DNA of 64,000 nt, from positions 105,432 through 169,431 of the forward strand of contig JAIQEU010000014.1 in assembly GCA_020073665.1 (NCBI GenBank). Reading direction: 5' to 3'. A program made the position numbers and the translations under genes. Source of the DNA: Terriglobia bacterium. Lineage in GTDB: Bacteria; Acidobacteriota; Terriglobia; Terriglobales; Acidobacteriaceae. Below the pieces are notes generated by a model that worked only from the letters and a program-made list of their open reading frames with translations, ran no database searches and had not been told where the DNA came from. Each line of letters begins with the position of its first letter. Position 1 is the stretch's first letter. Below, in pieces: positions 37,139-45,728 of the stretch.

Positions 37139-38644
37139 TTAGGCCGCCTGCAAGCATCGCTTCACGATCAAGCTGAGTTCGCGAATGCCTTTGCGGATGA
37201 CCGGCTTGGAGAAGCCGGCAAAACCCAGCAGCAGGCCCGCTCGTTCCAGTGGACTGATGGCAAAGGCCGAAACCGGCATCACGTGCAACCCCGCAATGGC
37301 AGCCGCACGCGAGATCCGGGCGTCATCGGCGCCGGGCGGCAACCAGGCCACAAAATGCATGCCGGCCTCGGTGTCTTGCACTTCGAGCAGGCCCGGAAGT
37401 TCTTCCTCAATCATGCGTTTCATGAAGTCCCGGCGCTCCATGTAGAGCGAACGCATACGCCGGATATGGCTGGCCAGGTGTCCTTCGGAAATGAATTCCG
37501 CCAGCGCCGCCTGCTCCACCTGCGGCGATGAGAGATCGGTCAGTGCGCGCGCGGCGACAAACGGCTGCACCAGGTCCTCGGGCACAATCATGTAGCCGAA
37601 ACGAATCGCGGGAAACAGCACTTTGCTCAGCGTGCCCACGTAGATGACCCGGCCCTCCTGGTCGAGTCCCTGCAGCGCCGGAATCGGGCGGCTCTCGTAG
37701 CGGTACTCGCTGTCGTAGTCGTCCTCAAAGATCCAGGTTCCACGACGGGCAGCCCAGTCGAGCAGTTCCAAACGCCGGGCAAGGCTCAACACCACTCCCA
37801 GCGGAAACTGGTGCGAGGGTGTCACGTACACCAGTTTCGCGTTGGGCCGCCGCCGCTTCAGCACTGGCATGGCCAAGCCTTCCCGATCCACCGGGACAGG
37901 GAACAGCCGGATGCCCGCGGCCAGCAACGCGGAACGCGCTCCCAGGTAGCCGGGGTTCTCCACCACGGCGCAGTCTCCGGGATCGAGCAACACCCGGGCG
38001 GCCAGATCGATGGCCTGCTGCGATCCGTTCACCACGATCACCTGGCTGGGGTTGCAACGTACGCCGCGCGCTACTCCCACGTACGAGGCGATGGCCTCAC
38101 GCAGACTCCACAGACCGGCAGAATCGCCGTGTCCCAGCAAGTCCCTTGTCGCCTTGCGGAAGTGCCGCGCTACCAGCCGTCCCCAAAGTTCCAGGGGCAA
38201 CTCGTCGAGCGCCGGCAGTCCATACTGAAAGGGCGCCAGGCGGGCAGCCGGCGCCAGCGCTTGGACGGACGCAGTCAGGCCGCTGATTTTTTCTCCCCGC
38301 TTCGACAGTGGCTTGCGCTTGGGCGATGGACGCTCCTGTGTGCTGCGCCGCCCCACGTGCAGAAGTTCTTCCGGCATGGTCTTGGCGACCGACGTTCCCG
38401 CTCCGGTTCTTGCTTCCAGGTACCCCTCGGCCAGGAGTTGTTCGAAGGCCAGCACCACGATGTTGCGCGACACTCCCAGTTCCTGTGCCAGTAGCCGCGT
38501 CGAAGGCAGCCGCAGCCCCCGCCGCAGTCTGCCGTCTAGAATCGCTTCGCGAATGGCGTCGTAGATCTGCCGGTACAGGGGCAGATTTGAAGTCCGCTCC
38601 ACCGCGATGGGCAGCGAAAAGACAGCGTTGGGGTGTTTTGCCAT
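37139..38644 (-). CDS. MocR-family regulator, PdxR-like
   Basis: A 501-residue regulator with an N-terminal GntR winged helix (QIYDAIREAILDGRLRRGLR near residues 25-45) and a C-terminal aminotransferase-I fold (residues 130-490) that includes the PLP-binding Lys in GTLSKVLFPAIRFG and the NGSQQAIDL region. MocR proteins sense PLP and regulate vitamin B6 synthesis or salvage. This one is divergent from a dehydrogenase and lies 1.3 kb from pdxS-pdxT, which suits the PdxR role. ATG 38644 with GGAAG is preferred over 38659. Two direct repeats of TAATGGTACT lie just upstream. Confidence 0.88.
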   Translation of the reverse strand: MAKHPNAVFSLPIAVERTSNLPLYRQIYDAIREAILDGRLRRGLRLPSTRLLAQELGVSRNIVVLAFEQLLAEGYLEARTGAGTSVAKTMPEELLHVGRRSTQERPSPKRKPLSKRGEKISGLTASVQALAPAARLAPFQYGLPALDELPLELWGRLVARHFRKATRDLLGHGDSAGLWSLREAIASYVGVARGVRCNPSQVIVVNGSQQAIDLAARVLLDPGDCAVVENPGYLGARSALLAAGIRLFPVPVDREGLAMPVLKRRRPNAKLVYVTPSHQFPLGVVLSLARRLELLDWAARRGTWIFEDDYDSEYRYESRPIPALQGLDQEGRVIYVGTLSKVLFPAIRFGYMIVPEDLVQPFVAARALTDLSSPQVEQAALAEFISEGHLASHIRRMRSLYMERRDFMKRMIEEELPGLLEVQDTEAGMHFVAWLPPGADDARISRAAAIAGLHVMPVSAFAISPLERAGLLLGFAGFSKPVIRKGIRELSLIVKRCLQAA

Positions 38645-38658
38645 ACTTCGGTCTTCCA

Positions 38659-38691
38659 TAATGGTACTATGCCGACTTCATTAATGGTACT
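38659..38691. promoter_or_regulatory. candidate PdxR/MocR operator, direct repeats
   Basis: TAATGGTACT occurs at 38659-38668 and 38682-38691, start to start 23 bp (about two helical turns), in the divergent spacer between the MocR gene and the dehydrogenase gene. MocR-family dimers often bind direct repeats. The copies lie 15 and 38 bp upstream of the MocR start (38644). Confidence 0.5.
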
Positions 38692-38765
38692 TGCTATGGA
38701 ACCACTGCCAGGGCCATTCTGGGACTGTCAGATTTCGCGAGCTTGCCGGCGGAAAGGACAGTCGC

Positions 38766-39809
38766 GTGAACGTAAGCGAAATTCAGGTGGATGGGTATGA
38801 GCGGGTAGTCGCTGGAAGCGAGCCCGAAAGCGGCTACCGGGGCATCATCGCGGTTCACAGTACCGTTCTCGGTCCGGGTACCGGGGGCACGCGCTTCTGG
38901 AACTACGCCAGCCAGGACGAAGCCCTGCGCGACGCGCTGCGCTTGGCCCGCGGCATGACCTACAAAAGTTCTCTGGCCGGCATGCCGCTCGGTGGAGGCA
39001 AGTCGGTCATCCTCGGCGACAACAGGACCAAAGACCGCGAGAAGATATTCCGCGCTCACGGGCGCCTGGTCGAAACCTTGAAAGGAAAATACATTGCCGC
39101 CGAAGACGTGGGTACCAGCCCCGCCGACATTGAGATAGTAAGCCGTGAGACCCGGCACGTCGGCGGCCTGGCGGGTAAATCAGGCGACCCCTCGCCGGTG
39201 ACTGCCCGTGGCGTGTTCCACGCCATGCGGGCCGCCGCCAAGTACCGCTGGGGTTCCGACCGCCTTTCCGGAAAGACAGTCGCCATTCAAGGTCTCGGCC
39301 ACGTGGGCTACACTCTAGCCGAGCACCTGCGCGATGCCGGCGCAAACCTGATCGTCAGCGATGTAGACGATGAAAAGGTCAACCGCGCTGTCGAGAAGCT
39401 GGGTGCCACCCGAGTGAGCTCATCCGAGATCTTCGCGGTGACCGCCGACATCTTCGCCCCCTGTGCGCTGGGCGCGATCCTCAATGACCAGACCATCCCC
39501 CAGTTGCGCGTGCAAATCGTAGTCGGCGCCGCCAACAACCAGTTGCTCGACGAGCGCCATGGCGACCTGTTGAAGAAACGAAATATTCTGTACGCGCCCG
39601 ACTACGCCGCCAATGCCGGGGGTATCATCAGCTTTGGCATCGAGTGCTTGCACTGGGACCGGGAGTTCATGCTCACGAAAGTGGACGCGATCTACGACAC
39701 CCTGCTCCACATTTTTGAAATCGCAGAGCGGGAGGGCGTAGCCACCAACGTGGCTGCCGACCGCCTTGCCGAAGAACGCTTGCAGCAACACGCCCAAGCG
39801 GCCGACTAG
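38766..39809 (+). CDS. Glu/Leu/Phe/Val dehydrogenase family protein
   Basis: A 347-residue NAD-dependent amino-acid dehydrogenase, similar in length to leucine dehydrogenase. The catalytic lysines are visible (K67 in GMTYKSSL, K79 in LGGGKSVI), together with GTGGTRFW, the Rossmann motif VAIQGLGHVG and NAGGIISFGIE. GTG 38766 is chosen because GGAAAGGA (38751-38758) stands 7 bases in front; this start lies inside the MocR-proximal spacer. It oxidatively deaminates branched-chain or aromatic amino acids and its likely physiological direction is not evident. Possibly coexpressed with pdxS-pdxT. Confidence 0.9.
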   Translation: MNVSEIQVDGYERVVAGSEPESGYRGIIAVHSTVLGPGTGGTRFWNYASQDEALRDALRLARGMTYKSSLAGMPLGGGKSVILGDNRTKDREKIFRAHGRLVETLKGKYIAAEDVGTSPADIEIVSRETRHVGGLAGKSGDPSPVTARGVFHAMRAAAKYRWGSDRLSGKTVAIQGLGHVGYTLAEHLRDAGANLIVSDVDDEKVNRAVEKLGATRVSSSEIFAVTADIFAPCALGAILNDQTIPQLRVQIVVGAANNQLLDERHGDLLKKRNILYAPDYAANAGGIISFGIECLHWDREFMLTKVDAIYDTLLHIFEIAEREGVATNVAADRLAEERLQQHAQAAD

Positions 39810-39930
39810 TGGGCAAGACAGCCGCGAAGCGGCGCAAGATTGAAGCCCACCGAGCAAGCCGTGGGTAAAGGCGAAAACGACCAAGCCCCGAAGGGGCGAA
39901 AGAAGATCAACGCTGGAGCACGGATCGGGC
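39810..39930. repeat. spacer with GC-rich repeat modules
   Basis: The 159-bp spacer between the dehydrogenase and pdxS contains short hairpin modules: AGCCGCGAAGCGGCG near 39821-39836 and AGCCCCGAAGGGGCGAAAG near 39882-39900, with a CGAAG centre. Modules of this type are dispersed in several acidobacterial genomes. No promoter was identified with confidence. Confidence 0.4.
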
Positions 39931-39968
39931 CCAGTCACTAACAATAACGATCCAGAAAAGAGCCCCAC

Positions 39969-40889
39969 ATGTCCCAGAACAATGGAAGTTCCACCAGCCT
40001 CCGCCTGAAAATCGGCCTCGCCGAAATGCTCAAAGGCGGCGTCATCATGGATGTCACCGACTACAAACAGGCCGAGATCGCCGAAAAGGCCGGTGCGGTC
40101 GCGGTGATGGCTCTCGAGCGCGTGCCCGCCCAAATCCGCGCCGAAGGCGGCGTCGCCCGCATGGCCTCGCCCAAAAAAATTCGCGAGATCATGAAAGCCG
40201 TTTCCATCCCGGTGATGGCCAAGTGCCGCATCGGCCATTTCGCCGAGGCCCAGATCCTCCAGGAACTCGGCGTCGACTACATTGACGAGTCCGAAGTGCT
40301 GACCCCCGCCGACGAAGCCCATCACGTCGATAAACATCAGTTCAAAACGCCCTTCGTCTGCGGAGCTCGCAACCTCGGCGAGGCCCTGCGCCGGATCGCC
40401 GAAGGCGCCGCCATGATCCGCACCAAGGGAGAGGCCGGCACCGGCGACGTGGTCCACGCCGTGAAGCACATGCGCCAGATCGTCCAGGAAATGAAGATCC
40501 TCACCGTGCTCAGCGAAGAAGAACTCTACGCCAAGGCCAAAGAGCACCAGGCCCCGTACGAACTGGTCCGCATGGTCGCCAAAGCCGGAAAGCTTCCAGT
40601 CCCGAATTTCTCCGCCGGAGGCATCGCCACCCCCGCCGACGCTTCGCTGGTCATGCAACTGGGCGCCGAGTCAGTCTTCGTAGGCTCCGGTATTTTCATG
40701 AAAAATTCGACGGAGTTTGCCGATCCGGAAGAGGCTGAGAAGCGCGCGCGCGCCATCGTGAAGGCGACCACGCACTACCTAGACGCTAAAGTATTACTTG
40801 AAGTCAGCGAGGACCTGGCTGGCGCAATGAAGGGCCTGGCCATATCGGGCATAGACGAAGCCCACATGCTGCAGACCAGGGGTTGGTAG
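39969..40889 (+). CDS. pdxS: pyridoxal 5'-phosphate synthase, PdxS subunit
   Basis: Condenses ribose-5-P (or ribulose-5-P), glyceraldehyde-3-P and ammonia to PLP. The 306-residue product shows the Pdx1 signatures: [20 protein letters not shown] with D28, the substrate-binding Lys in [10 protein letters not shown] (K85), and [15 protein letters not shown] with the second catalytic Lys. It works with PdxT in a 12+12 complex. Followed by pdxT after a 76-bp spacer that contains a GACGACG-repeat hairpin-like sequence. Confidence 0.98.
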   Translation: MSQNNGSSTSLRLKIGLAEMLKGGVIMDVTDYKQAEIAEKAGAVAVMALERVPAQIRAEGGVARMASPKKIREIMKAVSIPVMAKCRIGHFAEAQILQELGVDYIDESEVLTPADEAHHVDKHQFKTPFVCGARNLGEALRRIAEGAAMIRTKGEAGTGDVVHAVKHMRQIVQEMKILTVLSEEELYAKAKEHQAPYELVRMVAKAGKLPVPNFSAGGIATPADASLVMQLGAESVFVGSGIFMKNSTEFADPEEAEKRARAIVKATTHYLDAKVLLEVSEDLAGAMKGLAISGIDEAHMLQTRGW

Positions 40890-40965
40890 AAAGGCAGTCG
40901 TCGCTCGTCAGTCATCAGCTGGGATGGGTTTGGCTGACGACGGACGACGGACGACGGATGACTGA
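40890..40965. repeat. GACGACG-type short repeats in pdxS-pdxT spacer
   Basis: CAGTCGTCGCTCGTC (40898-40912) and the imperfect tandem ACGACGGACGACGGACGACGG (about 40937-40957) are partly complementary and could fold. They might tune the translation of pdxT. No Shine-Dalgarno stands out before the pdxT ATG at 40966. Confidence 0.4.
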
Positions 40966-41529
40966 ATGAAGATTGGCGTTCTAGCCCTGCAGGGCGATTT
41001 CGATGCTCACCGCAAACGGCTCGAGGAGCTGGGTGCTGAAGTTGTGCTCGTCAAAAAGCCGGAGCAACTCGATGGTATCGACGGACTGGTGATTCCCGGC
41101 GGGGAATCGGGGACGTTCCTCAATCTCCTCGGCGATGCCGGATTCGAAAAACTGAAGCAGTTCGTGCGCGTGAAGCCCACGTTCGGCACTTGCGCCGGCG
41201 CCATTCTTCTCGCGACCGAAGTCGAGAATCCCAAGCAAGTCGGGCTGGGCGCGCTCGATATCCGCATCCGCCGCAACGCCTACGGCCGCCAGATTGACAG
41301 CTCGATTCGCGAAGGCAGCTTCAGCGGATCCCCTCTTGAAATGGTTTTTATTCGCGCCCCGAAGATCGAACGCCTCGGACCGGGCGTGGAAGTGATCGGG
41401 ACAGAAGGGAAGGACCCGGTGGCTGTTCGCCAGGGCAAAGTCATGGCCGCCACATTCCATCCCGAACTCTCCACCGACTCGCGTGTGCACCGCGCGTTTC
41501 TTGAGCTGGTTAGCAATGGCACGCGCTAA
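40966..41529 (+). CDS. pdxT: PLP synthase glutaminase subunit PdxT
   Basis: Hydrolyses glutamine and delivers ammonia to PdxS. The 187-residue class I glutaminase has catalytic Cys76 in PTFGTCAGAILLA, His165 and Glu167 in AATFHPELST, and the oxyanion segment PGGESGT (45-51). Translation starts at ATG 40966, 76 bp after the pdxS stop. Together these two genes make the deoxyxylulose-5-phosphate-independent PLP route. Confidence 0.98.
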   Translation: MKIGVLALQGDFDAHRKRLEELGAEVVLVKKPEQLDGIDGLVIPGGESGTFLNLLGDAGFEKLKQFVRVKPTFGTCAGAILLATEVENPKQVGLGALDIRIRRNAYGRQIDSSIREGSFSGSPLEMVFIRAPKIERLGPGVEVIGTEGKDPVAVRQGKVMAATFHPELSTDSRVHRAFLELVSNGTR

Positions 41530-41561
41530 CGTGTGTTAATTATTTGTTGGAGTCATTCCGC

Positions 41562-41840
41562 ATGTGCCGAAACATCAAGACTCTCTTCAACTTCGATCCT
41601 CCCGTCACCGACGATGAGGTCCGCGCCGCCTCGCTGCAGTTTGTGAGAAAGATCAGCGGCTTCACCAAGCCCTCGAAAGCCAACGAGGCCGCCTTTCATG
41701 CGGCCATCGAGGACGTCGCCGCCGTCTCCCTCCGTCTTCTGCGCGCGCTCGAAACCACCGCGCCGCCCAAGAACCGCGAAGAGGAGTCCGCCAAAGCCAA
41801 GGCCCGTGGCGCCGCCCGGTTCGGTGGATCCGCCGCCTAG
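41562..41840 (+). CDS. DUF2277 family protein
   Basis: A 92-residue protein starting MCRNIKTLFNFDPP, the conserved start of the DUF2277 family; the body QFVRKISGFTKPSKANEAAF is also diagnostic. ATG 41562 (the family Met) is preferred; an upstream in-frame start at 41544 is ignored. The Ala/Lys-rich C-terminus may be disordered. Function unknown. It follows pdxT by 32 bases and may be cotranscribed. Confidence 0.9.
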   Translation: MCRNIKTLFNFDPPVTDDEVRAASLQFVRKISGFTKPSKANEAAFHAAIEDVAAVSLRLLRALETTAPPKNREEESAKAKARGAARFGGSAA

Positions 41841-41923
41841 CCCGAGTGCCCCACCCTTGTCTCTCCTTATCTTGCAGAGACAGGCTGGGTTTTTCTGACG
41901 ACCGCGGGCCCATCACTTTTTCC

Positions 41924-41961
41924 TTGACAGCGGCCAATCCGTAACCCTATAGTTACACATT
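41924..41961 (+). promoter_or_regulatory. sigma-70 promoter and operator of ArsR gene
   Basis: TTGACA (41924-41929) and TATAGT (41948-41953) are spaced 18 bp. The perfect inverted repeat GTAAC-CCTATA-GTTAC (41941-41956) overlaps the -10 hexamer, as expected of an autorepressor operator. Transcription would start near 41960, only about 2 bases before the ATG at 41962, and there is no Shine-Dalgarno, so the mRNA is probably leaderless. A second GGTTACAT motif follows at 41978-41985. Confidence 0.65.
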
Positions 41962-42345
41962 ATGCGGAACCGTTCGGTTACATATTCGGCGGAGAGCACC
42001 TTCCACGCCCTGGCCGATCCCACCCGCCGCGCCGTGCTCGACTTGCTGCGCCGCGGCGGCCAGCCCGCCGGACAGATTGCCCGCGCCTTCCCGATCTCCC
42101 GGCCCGCCATTTCCAAGCATCTGCGCCTGCTGCGCCGCGCCCACCTGGTCGAGGAGCGCCGCCAGGGCCGCCACCGCGTCTACCAGCTCAATCCCGAACC
42201 GCTGAAAGCGGTCGATTCCTGGCTGGAGCACTACCGCGGCTTCTGGCGCTCCAACCTGGCCAGCTTGAAGACCTTTGTCGAGTCCGAATACGCCAAAGAA
42301 ACCGCGGCCCGTCCCAGTAAACGATCGCCGCGAAAAGTTGAATAG
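41962..42345 (+). CDS. ArsR-family transcriptional regulator
   Basis: A 127-residue winged-helix repressor: HALADPTRRAVLDLLRRG (15-32) and the recognition helix in PAISKHLRLLRRAHLVEERRQGRHRVYQL (48-76). No Cys-rich metal site is visible, so it belongs to the SRPBCC-associated (SdpR-like) subgroup that typically accompanies small exported and SRPBCC proteins. The gene follows a leaderless promoter and is likely cotranscribed with the two downstream genes, which start within 53 and 100 bp of the previous stop. Confidence 0.93.
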   Translation: MRNRSVTYSAESTFHALADPTRRAVLDLLRRGGQPAGQIARAFPISRPAISKHLRLLRRAHLVEERRQGRHRVYQLNPEPLKAVDSWLEHYRGFWRSNLASLKTFVESEYAKETAARPSKRSPRKVE

Positions 42346-42397
42346 AACTAACGAGCCGGCCCCGTCCGGCACAATTTCAAATTCGAGAGGAACCCAC

Positions 42398-42886
42398 ATG
42401 AAGAACGCTCTACGCATCGCCGCGTCTCTGGCCGTCATCCTGGCCGCCACTTTTGCCGCCGCCCAATCCGACGCCCAAAAAACTTTCGACCGCCTGAAAT
42501 CGCTGGCCGGCACCTGGGAAGGGAAGGGCCCCAACGGCCAGCCCGGCCAAGTGACCTACACCGTCATCTCCGGAGGCTCCGCCGTCATGAGCCAGCTCAG
42601 CGAGAACTCGATGGTGACCATGTACACGGTTGACGGCACCCGGCTGCTGATGACCCACTACTGCGGCGCCGGCAACCAGCCGCGCATGGTTGGAACCATG
42701 TCGCCGGACGGCAAGACGCTGACCTTTAATTTTCTCGATGTCGGCAATCTGGCCAGCCCGGCTGCCGGACATATGCATCACGCGGTATTCACTTTCGCCG
42801 ACGCCGATCATTATTCGGAGCAGTGGACCTGGCTGCAAGATGGGACTGAACAAGTCGAAAGCTTCGCCCTGCAGCGCAAGAAATGA
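42398..42886 (+). CDS. exported protein, lipocalin-like beta-barrel
   Basis: A 162-residue product from ATG 42398, preceded by GAGAGGAACCCACATG (good Shine-Dalgarno AGAGGAA). Signal peptide MKNALRIAASLAVILAATFAAAQ. The mature part begins TFDRLKSLAGTWEGKGPNG, with beta-rich sequence (VMSQLSENSMVTMYTVDGTRL) consistent with the DUF1579/lipocalin-like group. Role unknown. It is probably part of the ArsR operon. Confidence 0.8.
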   Translation: MKNALRIAASLAVILAATFAAAQSDAQKTFDRLKSLAGTWEGKGPNGQPGQVTYTVISGGSAVMSQLSENSMVTMYTVDGTRLLMTHYCGAGNQPRMVGTMSPDGKTLTFNFLDVGNLASPAAGHMHHAVFTFADADHYSEQWTWLQDGTEQVESFALQRKK

Positions 42887-42942
42887 ATTGCGGACGCCGC
42901 AGCCCGCAAGGGCTAAAGCTCGCATTCTTATTGGCCGCTAGC

Positions 42943-42962
42943 GGCGCGACTAAAGTCGCGCC
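42943..42962. repeat. 20-bp palindrome, CTAAAG centre
   Basis: GGCGCGACTAAAGTCGCGCC, a perfect inverted repeat between the exported protein and the SRPBCC gene, 24 bases before its ATG. It belongs to the same hairpin family as 68-87 and 57417-57436. Confidence 0.7.
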
Positions 42963-42985
42963 CTTTCAAAGCCAGGAGGCACATC

Positions 42986-43474
42986 ATGGCAGCAGCATTC
43001 ATCACTCCCGATCTCGACGCAGTGGTCAGCGAAATTGAAGTCGCCGCCCCGCCGCAACGCGTCTTCGACGCCCTGACTCAGCCCGACCAACTCCTGCAAT
43101 GGTGGGGCGGCGACGAATCTTGCCCCACCACGCTGCTCGAGTTCGACCCCCGCAAGGGCGGCAAATGGCGCATGATATGCGGCAAGCCCGACGGCAAACA
43201 CGTGGTCAACGGCTTCCGCGTCTTCAAGCACGACGGCGAGATCCTCGAGTTTGACCCGCCCCGCGCCCTGGCCTACACCTGGATCACCAACTTCCACCAG
43301 GACCCGTCGCGCAAAACCGTCGTCCGCTGGGAGCTCACGCCCACCAAGCTGGGCACCAAGGTCAAGGTCACGCACAGCGGCCTGGCTGACGAGAACATCG
43401 TCCGCAAGGACTACGCCGGAGGCTGGCCCGGCGTGCTCGGCGCGCTCAAGAAATTTGCGGAGAAAACGAACTAG
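42986..43474 (+). CDS. SRPBCC/AHSA1-type ligand-binding protein
   Basis: A 162-residue protein of the START/Bet v 1-like fold: IEVAAPPQRVFDALTQPDQLLQWWGGDES near residues 15-45, and the RALAYTWITNFHQDPSRKTVVRWELTP strand region. Members often sit beside SdpR-like ArsR regulators, as here. The pocket ligand is unknown. Gene order ArsR - exported - SRPBCC. A hairpin (GGCACGGCTTCAGCCGTGCC, 43501-43520) follows, lacking a T tract. Confidence 0.9.
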   Translation: MAAAFITPDLDAVVSEIEVAAPPQRVFDALTQPDQLLQWWGGDESCPTTLLEFDPRKGGKWRMICGKPDGKHVVNGFRVFKHDGEILEFDPPRALAYTWITNFHQDPSRKTVVRWELTPTKLGTKVKVTHSGLADENIVRKDYAGGWPGVLGALKKFAEKTN

Positions 43475-43500
43475 GGCCGTCTGAGACTTTGCTTTGAAAG

Positions 43501-43520
43501 GGCACGGCTTCAGCCGTGCC
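43501..43520. repeat. 20-bp palindrome, CTTCAG centre
   Basis: GGCACGGCTTCAGCCGTGCC. It lies 26 bases after the SRPBCC stop and belongs to the same family as 68-87. A second stem CCCACCTTTC/GAAAGGTGGG (43610-43638) follows in the 43475-43734 spacer, where no gene was seen. Confidence 0.65.
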
Positions 43521-43734
43521 GCTCAAGCCGGAAAAATGCGGGGCTTCAGTCCCTGAGGCTCTGACCTTGCCCTGAGACCTCGCACCACCAGATCTCGAGG
43601 GCGTCTGGCCCACCTTTCCCGGTTTTCGAAAGGTGGGATTCGGAACTGCCCTGCGCTCCGAACTCCCACCTTTGCAAGGAACGCAAAGGTAGCCCACCCG
43701 CCGTTAAACAACCTGCGCCACCTCGCCCCTGCAT

Positions 43735-44571
43735 TCACTTCTGCGTTCTTTCCCGGATCAGATCCTCAACATCGCTAATCTTGTCGCCCAGCAGATTCAT
43801 TTTTCGTGCCAAGCCCTGGATCTCAGCCTCCGCGCGCCGGTTGACTTCGTAGTCGAGCTCGCCCCGCAAGCGGTCTTTCGTGTCCTGGCGGTTCTGGCTC
43901 ATCATAATCACCGGCGCCTGAATCGCCGCCAGCATCGACAGGAACAGATTCAGCAGGATGAACGGATACGGATCCCAAGCCGAGCCCCGCAGCACGGAGT
44001 TGGTTCCGGTGTAGATACATAGCACCATGGCAAACAGGATGATGAACGTCCAGGAGCCGCCAAAGCGGGCGACTCCGTCGGCGATGCGCTCGCCCACCGT
44101 GGCTTCGGTCTCGATCACTTCGTTGGGGTTGCGTGTAGCCCGTAGCCGCACCAACTGTTGCGAGGCATGGAACTGGCGCCCCAGCACCGCCAGCATGTCC
44201 ATGCCGGCATGCGGCTTGCGCTGCAGCAGGATGGCAATGTCATCCCGGTCCACTTCAATGCACGAGGTTTCTTCGGCGGCAATGGCATTGGTTTGATGCG
44301 GCGTCCCATCCAGCATGGAAGCGAAACCAAAAAACTCGCCGGCCGACGGCTGGTCGACAATCACCTCCTGGTGGTCCTCGTCCACCGTGGTCACGCGCAC
44401 CGATCCCGTCACCATGACGTAGGCTCGTCCGCCCGGATCGCCGATCTTGTAAATGCGCTGCCGCGGGGTAAATTCCTTGAGCTCGACTTGTCCGGCCAGG
44501 ATTGCCGTCTCGTCTTCATCCAGCAGAGCAAACAGCGGCACCTTCTGCAACACTTCCGGATTGCACCCCAT
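43735..44571 (-). CDS. cNMP-binding plus DUF1003 membrane protein
   Basis: A 278-residue protein. Residues 1-130 form a cyclic-nucleotide-binding domain (PLFALLDEDETAILAGQ, SVRVTTVDEDHQEVIVDQPSAGEFFGFASMLDG), without the typical second Arg of the cAMP pocket, so the ligand is unclear. Residues 140-240 are the DUF1003 membrane region: two TMs (about 172-194 and 208-230) with PYPFILLNLFLSMLAAIQAPVIMMSQNRQ. A coiled-coil C-terminus ends in Arg/Glu. Probably a membrane-bound sensor; no partner is adjacent. Confidence 0.85.
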   Translation of the reverse strand: MGCNPEVLQKVPLFALLDEDETAILAGQVELKEFTPRQRIYKIGDPGGRAYVMVTGSVRVTTVDEDHQEVIVDQPSAGEFFGFASMLDGTPHQTNAIAAEETSCIEVDRDDIAILLQRKPHAGMDMLAVLGRQFHASQQLVRLRATRNPNEVIETEATVGERIADGVARFGGSWTFIILFAMVLCIYTGTNSVLRGSAWDPYPFILLNLFLSMLAAIQAPVIMMSQNRQDTKDRLRGELDYEVNRRAEAEIQGLARKMNLLGDKISDVEDLIRERTQK

Positions 44572-44718
44572 CGGTCACCTCAGTTGGCAGGAGTCTTCAC
44601 ATTCGCCACCGAGGATTTCACAACTGAGCCGGAGACAACAACCGAATTGCGCTTCGTACACTCTTCGCCGGTGGCGCGGTCAAAGCGTCCTCAGGTCGCC
44701 TCGGTGATGACTGACATA

Positions 44719-44750
44719 CCCGCCCAAGCGGAGCTTGGACAGGGCACCCT
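44719..44750. repeat. REP-like palindrome, copy 1
   Basis: About 32 bp, CCCGCCCAAGCGGAGCTTGGACAGGGC..., stem CCAAGC/GCTTGG with extension. Copies are at 47664, 48301 and 48961. Copies 1 and 3 share one orientation; copies 2 and 4 the other. Likely the target class of the RAYT encoded at 47652-48236. The spacer 44572-44862 has no gene. Confidence 0.75.
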
Positions 44751-44906
44751 CGAGACCTCGAGAACCCTCGAGAGCAGGGAAGAGGCGGTCCGCCCAAAAT
44801 CTTGTCAAGCCCCCCGCGCACCCCGTTTCCCCCTAACCCCCACATTCCATTCAGAAAATAAAGGCACTAATTACCATGACTAACCAACATGTGCTAAGTT
44901 GTTGGA

Positions 44907-45668
44907 ATGGCGAAGCAATGCCTATTTTGCCCGCAACCCGCTAATAGTGCCGAAGATGTGTGGTCATCATGGATTCTAGAAGACCTCGAATCAAACGAGC
45001 CGATGCGGATCACGCGGGGAAAGATTAAAAGTGAATGGATCGACAATTCGAGAGTGCGAGTCAAGGCTGTCTGCAAAAAGTGCAACAACGGATGGATGAG
45101 CGATATTGAAGGCGAAAACAAGCCGCACATGTTCGCGATGATGAACGACAAGCGCACCGTTCTAGAACCAGTGGCACAGAAATTACTGACTAGATGGGCG
45201 ATATTGAAGGCAATGGTCATTGATGGGTCATCCCCTGTAAAGCGAACGCCCTTTTACAGTGAATGTGAAAGAACCAACATGAGGCCACCATTACGCGCCC
45301 TTCCTATTGGTACGCTTGTTTGGCTTGGGCGAATTCCGGTCAGGTCTCTTCATGTCGGATTGGGTGATACCTTCGGAGAGATAAGCAACGTTCCTAAAGC
45401 ATTTCACAATTGCATTACAACAATTGTTGTCGGTCATCTCGTGATTCAAGTTCTCACCATGCACGTCTTGCCCATGTTTGCCACTACGAGAATCAAGCCG
45501 ATATGTAAGCCCGGCGCATGGGACGTAAACCTGCTCGACATCTGGCCCGCGTTCGGTAACAAGACGTGGCCTCCGGCTTTTTCCCTTATTCTTAAGGGAC
45601 CGCCGTGGGAGCACCACGTCGGTGGACTCATCACCAGATGGAGTATCGGGGAAGACATCACGAAATGA
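44907..45668 (+). CDS. zinc-ribbon passenger protein of IS1595 element
   Basis: A 253-residue protein of lower GC content than neighbours. N-terminal CxxC pairs (CLFC at residues 5-8 and CKKCNNGWM near 56-64) frame an HNH-like arrangement with EDVWSSWILEDLE. The C-terminal region is hydrophobic-patched with PWEHHVGG near the end. I recognise the general type found as a passenger in IS1595-family elements, but not a characterised function. Starts with ATG 21 bases inside the left terminal repeat; the element's own promoter is not obvious. Confidence 0.75.
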   Translation: MAKQCLFCPQPANSAEDVWSSWILEDLESNEPMRITRGKIKSEWIDNSRVRVKAVCKKCNNGWMSDIEGENKPHMFAMMNDKRTVLEPVAQKLLTRWAILKAMVIDGSSPVKRTPFYSECERTNMRPPLRALPIGTLVWLGRIPVRSLHVGLGDTFGEISNVPKAFHNCITTIVVGHLVIQVLTMHVLPMFATTRIKPICKPGAWDVNLLDIWPAFGNKTWPPAFSLILKGPPWEHHVGGLITRWSIGEDITK

Positions 45669-45728
45669 CACACTTCCGTCTTTTCTGGCATCGTGCTAAT
45701 CTGATGCCAGAAGGACGGGCATACGCTA

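Noticed and set aside
39420..40658. 412-codon open frame opposite the dehydrogenase and pdxS
   Set aside because: Spans two recognised genes on the opposite strand and reads as Gly/His/Phe-rich shadow.
40937..40957. GACGACGG tandem considered as a CRISPR-like or microsatellite array
   Set aside because: Only about three imperfect 7-base units with no spacers.
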